Origin: JAVBNH01 sp031551635 | GTDB lineage: Bacteria; Bacillota; Clostridia; Oscillospirales; Acutalibacteraceae | DNA length: 64,000 nucleotides | Assembly (NCBI GenBank): GCA_031551635.1 | Contig: JAVBNH010000028.1 | Span: 1-64,000, forward strand | Reading direction: 5' to 3' | In this document: positions 58,160-64,000 of the stretch, piece after piece | How the letters are laid out: every line of letters begins with the position of its first letter | How positions within the stretch are numbered: position 1 is the first letter of the stretch | Notes under the pieces: generated by a model | Told to the model about the DNA's origin: nothing | The model's database searches: none | What the model saw: only the letters and a program-made list of their open reading frames with translations | Translations under genes and position numbers: made by a program

Positions 58160-60598
58160 TCAGCCGAGCTGGCTGAGCAGCTCGCCGCTGTTCATGTCGT
58201 AAGCTTTGACCGCGCCGCTCATGACAGTATAGATTGTGTCGGAGATATAGGTGCCTCTTTGGGCGTAGCCATAGTAATAGTTATGATCATAGCTTCTATC
58301 TGCAAAGGAATAAGCTCCGCTCTTTGTGAGCTTACCGTCCTTCACATCAAAGGTGACAAGGTTGGTTTCATTTGTATAGGTGTTGTAATATTCCTTATCG
58401 TACTCATACTGCTCGATTATTAAGCCGTAGCGGTTTTTTGAGCTCATCGAAAGGAAGGCTTTGTGGGAAATTTCGAGGATATGCGCGTTCATGATTTCAA
58501 GCTTGTCAACCTCTTTCGGCGCTGCAGGGTCACTTACGTCAAACAGCGAAATCTTCACGCCGTTTGTCTGCCCGCGCTCATCACCTGTCACGCCGACACC
58601 CGCAAGCAGATTTTCTCCCACAGGGTGCAGATAAGTCGAGAAGCCGGGGATTTTCAGCTCGCCTGTTACCTTCGGCAACAGCGGGTCGGTCATATCAATG
58701 ACAAACAGCGGGTCGGTGCGTTCAAAGGTGACGAGGTAGCAGGTGTCGCCCATAAAGCGGCAGGACTGGATGCTTTCATTTTTTGCCAGCCCCGTCAGAG
58801 CGCCTACAATCTTAAATTCCTTGTCGAGAACAAAAACGTTATTTTCACGCCCGTCTTGCTTGTTTTCGGTTGTGGCGATGCGGAAATAATCCTTGTATTC
58901 GTCCATAGAGAATTGATTGAGAGGGGTGCCGGGAACCTTGCCGCTGCCGGTGAAAACGGTGCCTGTGGTTATGTCAAAGCTGAAAATTTCCGTGGAGCTG
59001 CTGAAAAAAGCTATATCGAGCATCAGACCGTCTCTGATAAAATCCCCAAGCCCCTTATTATCGTTGACCGGGTGCGAGACATAGAGGGTGTCAGCGGTGC
59101 AGTAGGAATCCTGACCGCCACCGAGTATTGAGCAGTACTCGGGTGAGGCGTCGAGGTCGGCGGTATTGATATTCGAGACGATCAGATAATTTTGAGCTGT
59201 TTTATCCTCAAGCAAAAGAATGTCGTCAACGGCAATTTTTTTAGCGACAGAATTTTCAATAACTCCGGGCACGCTGGTATCCGCCAACTCCTCAGGCGTA
59301 CCGTAAAGGCTGACATTATGGTTTGTCATCATAATAAGCCTGTCACCTGTCAGACGCGAGGAGAGGTAGCTGCCGTCCTGCGAAAAGGTCTTTATAAGCG
59401 CGGGCGCAGTTCTGTCGGCGATGTCATATATTACGAGGGTTGTAATTTCCTTGGTAGAATAATAGTTATCGCCATTACTGACAAAGACTTCAGTTAAAAT
59501 AGCGTAGAGTGAATCGCCGCGGACATATATCTCATTCATACGGCGGCTGGAAAGTTTGTAGTCTGGATAGGCGTCGACTGCCGGTAAATCCGTAATTTGC
59601 AGCAGGGCCTGTTCGGAAAGCTCGTTTCCCGGCACAGCCTTTATAATCCTGATTGATGGAGTGTAAACGGTAATATAGTATCCGGAATAGCCGTCATAAT
59701 AGCCGCTGTCGGGTGCGACAGACTTAGCCGCTGAAGAACCGTTTCCCGCTGAGTTTGCAGCTGTGGTTTCGGTTGTATTGTCAGCTTGCCTGATTTCCTC
59801 ATATTTTGTATAGGCACTGTAAATATAAGTGCCGTCATTTTTAATGATGTCCGCCTCGTCAACATCGGCGACCTGTGTATTAGTTTTACCGTATTCAGCA
59901 CCGCCATCAGTTTTCGGTATTTCAGAGCTGCGTGCGCTTTCAGCTAAATCACCCTCAGAACCGTTACCTTTGGCTGATAATAAACCTCCCAGCATATCAT
60001 TTAAACTAAAGCTGTCTTTACTCGCCTTCATTTCTTTGAAGCGTTTTTCAAGCTCCTGATAGTTTGAGGGCTTCGAGACGTTTTTCGGCAGGGAGCGCTC
60101 TGTGAGCGGCGGTTGAGCGGCAAGCTGTGTTACCTGAGCTTCGTTCGGCGCGGTTTCGTTATTTTCCGCGGTTGTTGAATCGCCGCAGGAGGTTGCCAGA
60201 GCAACCCGGGTTTCGCCGGGGTTTTTCTTTGTTTCGTCAGGAGTTTTTTGAGTGCTCACGGTAATAAGCCCGCTGCCGCTCTCCTTGTGCCGCGGCTCAG
60301 CGACAGTCCAGTTTTTAACATAGCTTTTGCCGTAGGTGATGTAATCCTTGATGCCGTAACCTCCGCCGATAATAATCGCGAAGGCGGCGGCGACAGAAAC
60401 GGCACGCAGATAAGTCCTGCGCCGTCTTTTTGCGAGCGCTTGAATGCGTGCAGAGCCCGAAGCGAGCAGCTTCTCCTTTATGCTGTCGCCGGAAAGCTCA
60501 TCGGGTAGCGTGAGCGCCGAATCAAGCGGCTCGAGCTTTTCCCGAAGCTCATTTAAGCCGGAGCTTTCATTAAAATTGCTTGTCTCATCTTTTCTCAT
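58160..60598 (-). CDS. membrane-anchored beta-propeller domain protein
   Basis: 812 residues. Seen: a cytoplasmic N-terminus of about 60 residues ending in KRRRR, membrane helix (about 66-86), a Ser/Thr/Asn-rich linker, then a large extracellular part (about 230-812) with repeated blades of the C-terminal beta-propeller family (e.g. NTQVADVDEADIIKNDGTYIYSA, then LVIYDIADRTAPALIKTF). The Met-rich opening is missing, so it is not a pilus or enzyme type. The cytoplasmic N-terminus together with an ECF sigma gene upstream suggests an anti-sigma role, which I infer only from position and topology. Confidence 0.82.
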   Translation of the reverse strand: MRKDETSNFNESSGLNELREKLEPLDSALTLPDELSGDSIKEKLLASGSARIQALAKRRRRTYLRAVSVAAAFAIIIGGGYGIKDYITYGKSYVKNWTVAEPRHKESGSGLITVSTQKTPDETKKNPGETRVALATSCGDSTTAENNETAPNEAQVTQLAAQPPLTERSLPKNVSKPSNYQELEKRFKEMKASKDSFSLNDMLGGLLSAKGNGSEGDLAESARSSEIPKTDGGAEYGKTNTQVADVDEADIIKNDGTYIYSAYTKYEEIRQADNTTETTAANSAGNGSSAAKSVAPDSGYYDGYSGYYITVYTPSIRIIKAVPGNELSEQALLQITDLPAVDAYPDYKLSSRRMNEIYVRGDSLYAILTEVFVSNGDNYYSTKEITTLVIYDIADRTAPALIKTFSQDGSYLSSRLTGDRLIMMTNHNVSLYGTPEELADTSVPGVIENSVAKKIAVDDILLLEDKTAQNYLIVSNINTADLDASPEYCSILGGGQDSYCTADTLYVSHPVNDNKGLGDFIRDGLMLDIAFFSSSTEIFSFDITTGTVFTGSGKVPGTPLNQFSMDEYKDYFRIATTENKQDGRENNVFVLDKEFKIVGALTGLAKNESIQSCRFMGDTCYLVTFERTDPLFVIDMTDPLLPKVTGELKIPGFSTYLHPVGENLLAGVGVTGDERGQTNGVKISLFDVSDPAAPKEVDKLEIMNAHILEISHKAFLSMSSKNRYGLIIEQYEYDKEYYNTYTNETNLVTFDVKDGKLTKSGAYSFADRSYDHNYYYGYAQRGTYISDTIYTVMSGAVKAYDMNSGELLSQLG

Positions 60599-60683
60599 TG
60601 GTCATGTCATTCCTTTCGGGGTACTGAGGTTCTCAAATAATCTTACATTTACTGTATATTTTAATTTTTCATTATCCATTTTT

Positions 60684-61616
60684 TTATAAATAAAAATCTT
60701 CAAGCTCCGATGAAACCAGTAGTATTTTTCTCGCGTTTGCGGCGGTAATTTCACCGTTAAAAAAAACATTTGCGGCTCTCTCCTGCCGAAGGGTTAGGCT
60801 TGTCAGCTGCGCGGAGGCTCGCAAGCATATGCGTGCGTCTGTCGCTGTTACCAGACCGTCATGATTCAAGTCGCCGTAAATATACGGCTCCGTTTTGATA
60901 AGCTTTAACTGCACCGGTTCGCTTAAATTCATAAAATAAGCATGGAAAATATGCTCACCGAGGGAGAGGGTATCAAGAACGCCGCTATAAAGGACAAAAA
61001 TTAATTTAGTATGTCTATTAAAGAATTCGAAATCGGATTCCTTAAGCTCCACACCGTTATAACAGAGCTTTTCCAGCATCGAAATGTCAAAAACAACCGA
61101 ATATTTATTGTTGTCAAGAGTTACATCCGCACCGTCAGCATCCGGCACCATTTCAAAGTCAAAGCCAGCGTTTTCAAGATGAAGCTTTTTGGTGGCAATG
61201 TTTAATTTGATTAAGATAGGTTCAGGGACATTTTTAAAATAAGCTAAAAAGAAATGTCTTCCGTCTGTTAATATTTTCAAATAATTTTCTTTTAAAGTTA
61301 AAACAGGCTTGCCGTCGATTTTTTCAAGAGTATAAAAAGATTTATCCACATCCGTTTCTTGAAAGGTCAGTATATCGGCTTCCTGAAGGGTGAGTTTCTC
61401 GAAATTTTCAAAAATGACAGCCCGATTGTTGTCCATTGGATTATGTTGACGAAGAATGACATCAACCGTTCCGCTACCCTGCCAGACATCAAAGTTCAAA
61501 CAAAAGTCGGTCTGACCGCTTGTCGCGTTAGCATTGACAGTGTACATCGGAAGAGCCGCCAGAAACGATATGCAAAGAAGAAACACTGCTGCTTTTTTAA
61601 AGTGCGTTTTAGGCAA
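60684..61616 (-). CDS. secreted protein with X2-like repeats and C-terminal dockerin
   Basis: 310 residues. Seen: signal peptide (1-30, AALPMYTVNANA), two similar modules of about 95 residues that resemble CBM_X2 (each with ..LTLKENYLKIL.DG.H.FLAYF and FDISMLEKL.. LSLGEHIFHAYF), then a type I dockerin (last 65 residues: YGDLNHDGLVTATDARICLRAS ... EITAANARKILLVSSELEDF). It would be displayed on a cohesin scaffold. AAGGAG lies nine bases from a TTG at 61616; the GTG at 61625 is too close, so TTG is preferred. It lies between the sigma and propeller genes in one operon. Confidence 0.82.
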   Translation of the reverse strand: MPKTHFKKAAVFLLCISFLAALPMYTVNANATSGQTDFCLNFDVWQGSGTVDVILRQHNPMDNNRAVIFENFEKLTLQEADILTFQETDVDKSFYTLEKIDGKPVLTLKENYLKILTDGRHFFLAYFKNVPEPILIKLNIATKKLHLENAGFDFEMVPDADGADVTLDNNKYSVVFDISMLEKLCYNGVELKESDFEFFNRHTKLIFVLYSGVLDTLSLGEHIFHAYFMNLSEPVQLKLIKTEPYIYGDLNHDGLVTATDARICLRASAQLTSLTLRQERAANVFFNGEITAANARKILLVSSELEDFYL

Positions 61617-61634
61617 TATCGTCACTCCTTGTAA

Positions 61635-62165
61635 TTATTCATTTTTATCAATAGTGGTTTTAAGCTTAATTAGGGAGCGGGCAAGCTTGGAGCGGATTGT
61701 TCCCGGGCGCGAATCCAGCATTTTCGCGATTTCCTGGCTTTTATAATTTCCAATTACTGACAGGAGCACTATATCCCTCTCTTCTTCATTTAAACCGAAA
61801 ATAGCCTCTCTGAGCTCTAGAGACATGACAAATTGGGAGGAATTGTCATCTGGAATCAGGTTTTTGAAGTCTTCGAGGTCAAGACTCTGACCGTTTTGCG
61901 CGTGTTTGATTAAATTCTGCTTGCAGACATTAGAAAGGATTTTAAAAAGCCAGGATTTGAAGGCGTCAGGATTTTTCAGCGTCGCAATTTTCAGGTAAGC
62001 CTGCAAAACAGCATCCTGAACCGCGTCAAGAGCGTCCTCACGATTGCCCAGCATATAAAATGCAAAGCGATACAAATCCCTGTTAAACATCTCATAAAGC
62101 TCGGCAAACGCTGCCGCGTCATTTTCTTGCGAACGCCGGACGAGCGCATGGGTATTATTTTCCAT
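61635..62165 (-). CDS. ECF-type RNA polymerase sigma factor
   Basis: 176 residues. Seen: sigma region 2 (FAELYEMFNRDLYRFAFYML, DAVQDAVLQAYLKI, AFKSWLFKILSNVCKQ; about 18-80) and region 4 (LNEEERDIVLLSVIGNYKSQEIAKML, GTIRSKLARSLIKLK; about 118-170). No long linker, so classical ECF. GGGAGCG precedes the ATG at 62165; the frame opens upstream but without ribosome site. It probably controls its own operon including the dockerin and propeller genes; the promoter sequence was not identified. Confidence 0.9.
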   Translation of the reverse strand: MENNTHALVRRSQENDAAAFAELYEMFNRDLYRFAFYMLGNREDALDAVQDAVLQAYLKIATLKNPDAFKSWLFKILSNVCKQNLIKHAQNGQSLDLEDFKNLIPDDNSSQFVMSLELREAIFGLNEEERDIVLLSVIGNYKSQEIAKMLDSRPGTIRSKLARSLIKLKTTIDKNE

Positions 62166-62218
62166 TTGTTTCGCTCCCTTGACTATTAGAGTAAAAAAAA
62201 CACGAAACTGTTGCATTT

Positions 62219-62640
62219 TAGATTCTAGATTCTAGATTCTAGACACTGGACGCTGTTTAGGGGAGAATTTTTGATATTTTTTAGCTTTTTGTGGTAATTT
62301 TTATAAATTTCCGAGTTATAAAAACACAATAAATTTTCCCTACCCCTCATCCAGCATCCAGTGTCCAGTATCTAGAATCCAGCATCCAGCATCCAGCATC
62401 TAGAATCCAGCATCCAGTGTCCAGTGTCCAGTATCTAGTATCTAGATTCTTCCGCTGTTTTGGGGAGAATTTTTGATATTTTTTAGCTTATTGTGGTAAT
62501 TTTTGTAGCAAAATGATTATTTTTATGATACAATAAACTAGATATTAGATTTTAGATGGTAGACTTTAAGAATATTAAATCAGCAGCAATTTTTATAAAT
62601 TTACGAACGAACATCCAGCATCTAGAATCTAGAATCTAGA
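62219..62640. repeat. cluster of heptamer arrays and a duplicated 52-bp unit
   Basis: Four arrays: 62219-62253 (TAGATTC, TAGACAC, TGGACGC), 62348-62450 (CATCCAG, CATCTAG, AATCCAG, TGTCCAG), 62539-62566 (TAGATAT, TAGATGG) and 62612-62640 (CATCTAG, AATCTAG). Between them a unit GCTGTTTNGGGGAGAATTTT..., followed by GATATTTTTTAGCTT, occurs at 62251 and 62453 with few changes. Nothing else is visible in this 440-bp gap; promoters of the flanking divergent genes must be within it. Confidence 0.85.
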
Positions 62641-62658
62641 ATGAAAGAAGGAGTTATT

Positions 62659-63429
62659 GTGTCAATATACTGGAAGCAGAGCAGCTACGGCTTTACACTT
62701 GTTGACAGCGAGAATCCGGAGCGGTTTTCTTTTCCTGTGCTTGATGAAAAGGATTTGGTTTTTGAGGCTATTCTCAATATGAACGGCTTTATTCTCGATG
62801 ACTATAATCACGAGGAATTCCATGATTACCGCGTCGCCATGCATGATTTATTTTTAAAGCAGGAGAGGCTTATCAAAACACAGGTTTCGGCAGAGCTGAA
62901 GGGCAGTGATGAAACGCATGAGGAGAATGTTATTAATCCGAGGTTCTATGACCGCGCTCATGAGCTCTATAATATGTACTATAATATAGACAACAAAAAA
63001 GCCGAGATATTCCTTGATTCATTGAAAAAACTGCATGAAATCGCACTGATTGCCGTAAGTAACGACGAAAATGACGAGCTGTCGATTTACGATTTCAACA
63101 TTGCCATGAACAAAAACTGGAAAATATTCCCCGCGGGAAAAACAAATAGCCGTCTTTACAGTGAAAAGGAGCTTTGCACAGTCTTTCCGCACTGCCATTA
63201 TTATACTCCATTTGTGCACTGCGAGAAATATGAAACTATCGATTGCACCAAGGATCATTTCAATATCGGAGCAAAAACTATTTTACTTGTAATCCGCAAG
63301 CAGGATGGATATGATAAAAAGCTGACTTTACTTAATAAGGATTTGCTTGATTCACTCACCTATACCGAAAGAGATGAGGTCATCGAAACCGTTAAATTCC
63401 ATACCGGCGCGGAAATAAAGCACTTATAA
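62659..63429 (+). CDS. protein of unknown function
   Basis: 256 residues. Seen: soluble, acidic, mixed alpha/beta with Tyr/Asp/Glu-rich segments, e.g. SIYWKQSSYGFTLVDSENPERFSFPVLDEKDLVFEA, then YDRAHELYNMYYNIDNKKAEIFLDSLKKLHEI (about 103-134), and a Cys/His-containing FPHCHYYTPFVHCEKYETIDCTKDHF (about 184-209) that could bind a metal. No family recognised. Start: GTG at 62659, seven bases after AGAAGGAG; the ATG at 62641 is formed by the last heptamer unit and has no Shine-Dalgarno. Confidence 0.7.
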   Translation: MSIYWKQSSYGFTLVDSENPERFSFPVLDEKDLVFEAILNMNGFILDDYNHEEFHDYRVAMHDLFLKQERLIKTQVSAELKGSDETHEENVINPRFYDRAHELYNMYYNIDNKKAEIFLDSLKKLHEIALIAVSNDENDELSIYDFNIAMNKNWKIFPAGKTNSRLYSEKELCTVFPHCHYYTPFVHCEKYETIDCTKDHFNIGAKTILLVIRKQDGYDKKLTLLNKDLLDSLTYTERDEVIETVKFHTGAEIKHL

Positions 63430-63447
63430 AAAATGAAATCAAATTTG

Positions 63448-63476
63448 CCCGAACGTTTTTTTAGCGTTCGGGCTGA
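63448..63476. terminator. bidirectional terminator
   Basis: GCCCGAACG-TTTTTTTAG-CGTTCGGGC between two convergent genes; weak T-runs outside. Confidence 0.65.
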
Positions 63477-63495
63477 TTGGTTGCAGTAAAAAGAA

Positions 63496-64000
63496 TCACA
63501 AATCCAGCTTGATAGTTTCGTTCTTTTCAGCCGACTCAAAGATTGCCTCAATAAGGCTCAGACATCTTCTCATCTGGCGGTGGGTGACGAGCTGGGTTTT
63601 GCCGTTTCTCAGGACTTCGTAAATATTGTCATAATATTCAGTCCACTGACCTCTGGTTTTCGGCAGCTTAAACTTCTTTATGGAGTCGTCTGTGCGCGGA
63701 GCCATAGTCTTTGTTATACCCTGACCCGCGGTAATCGGCACTGCGTCGCGGTTTTCCCAGTCCTCAACCATGACAACCTTGCCCTTCAGGTCCCAGTTCT
63801 CGATAACGGCTGAGCCGTTTTCGCCAAGAACATACCAAAGCGGAAGATTGATGAAGTTATTTGTTGTGACCTCGATAAAGGCGGAAAGACCGTTGGCGAA
63901 GGTGATTGTTGCATAAAAACCGTCGTCGCACTCATAGTTTGTTATATTCGTCAGGCTCGCGTAGACGGAAACAATCTTGTTGTCGTCATTCATAGTGAGA
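63496..64000 (-). CDS. Gfo/Idh/MocA family oxidoreductase, C-terminal part
   Basis: The frame is open to the right edge of the window, so only the last about 168 residues are seen and the NAD-binding half lies outside. Seen: a beta-sheet domain with ECDDGFYATITFANGLSAFIEVTTNNF, LPLWYVLGENGSAVIENWDLKG and a final helix RQMRRCLSLIEAIFESAEKNETIKLDL, the typical end of these sugar or inositol dehydrogenases. Substrate unknown. Confidence 0.85.
   Translation of the reverse strand, partial: LTMNDDNKIVSVYASLTNITNYECDDGFYATITFANGLSAFIEVTTNNFINLPLWYVLGENGSAVIENWDLKGKVVMVEDWENRDAVPITAGQGITKTMAPRTDDSIKKFKLPKTRGQWTEYYDNIYEVLRNGKTQLVTHRQMRRCLSLIEAIFESAEKNETIKLDL

Noticed and set aside
213..62640. CRISPR arrays
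   Set aside because: Repeat units are 7 bp without spacers, and no cas gene is present.

Overview
The window is a chromosomal segment of a low-to-moderate GC Gram-positive anaerobe, most likely a spore-forming Clostridia of the Oscillospiraceae/Ruminococcaceae type. The evidence is the order dnaA-dnaN-S4 protein-recF-remB-gyrB-gyrA, a dipicolinate synthase pair (dpaA-dpaB) for spore core DPA, two C-terminal dockerin modules, two GH10 xylanases, BspA-type leucine-rich repeats, FIVAR modules and Shine-Dalgarno-led starts that include GTG and TTG. I see no rRNA, tRNA, CRISPR array, prophage or intact insertion sequence.

Layout. 1-7.2 kb: a GNAT acetyltransferase, L-fucose isomerase, an exported protein with a textbook promoter, an MFS carrier and an unknown 466-residue protein. 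7.2-17.5 kb: argF, then the replication block gyrA, gyrB, remB, recF, S4 protein, dnaN, dnaA, all on the minus strand; the origin is probably in the AT-rich DNA around dnaA, but canonical DnaA boxes are not evident. 17.6-25 kb: tandem 78-bp repeats, a soluble hybrid histidine kinase, a solitary RelB-like antitoxin, a GNAT enzyme, a URO-D-fold protein and a large LRR/dockerin protein. 25-33 kb: phosphoesterase, C_GCAxxG_C_C protein, two-gene chromate-type transporter, a small winged-helix protein, phosphohexomutase, 8-oxoguanine glycosylase, dCTP deaminase. 33-41 kb: a xylanase pair with a small amphipathic peptide, a glycine-rich FIVAR protein sharing its upstream region, dpaA-dpaB and murC. 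41-45 kb: a small accessory cluster with a RelB/YafQ toxin-antitoxin pair and an amino-acid ABC transporter. 45-56 kb: a chemotaxis block (REC-GGDEF protein, cheY, cheA, cheW, MCP, CheC/CheX-like protein, cheR, cheB, second MCP) without flagellar genes. 56-64 kb: an esterase, a Cys-rich peptide, an ECF sigma/dockerin/beta-propeller cassette, an unknown protein and the end of a Gfo/Idh/MocA oxidoreductase.

The most unusual aspect lies between the genes. Intergenic DNA is full of short repeats of several families. One is a superfamily of degenerate 7-bp tandem arrays (consensus about YAGNNNY, e.g. TAGATGC, TGGATTC, TAGACAT). Others are composite elements in which such arrays are bounded by palindromes or inverted repeats, ATACTAATC-ended MITE-like hairpins, and a 78-bp TTAGTACC unit. 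In ten genes the stop codon lies inside a repeat, so these elements are apposed to, or grew from, the 3' ends of genes.

The replication proteins also carry unusual residues at normally invariant positions: Tyr400 in the DnaA box-recognition signature, Lys75 in the GyrB ATPase N-box and Gln87 at the GyrA quinolone position. The Shine-Dalgarno sequence of cheA is placed for an ACG, not an ATG, start codon.
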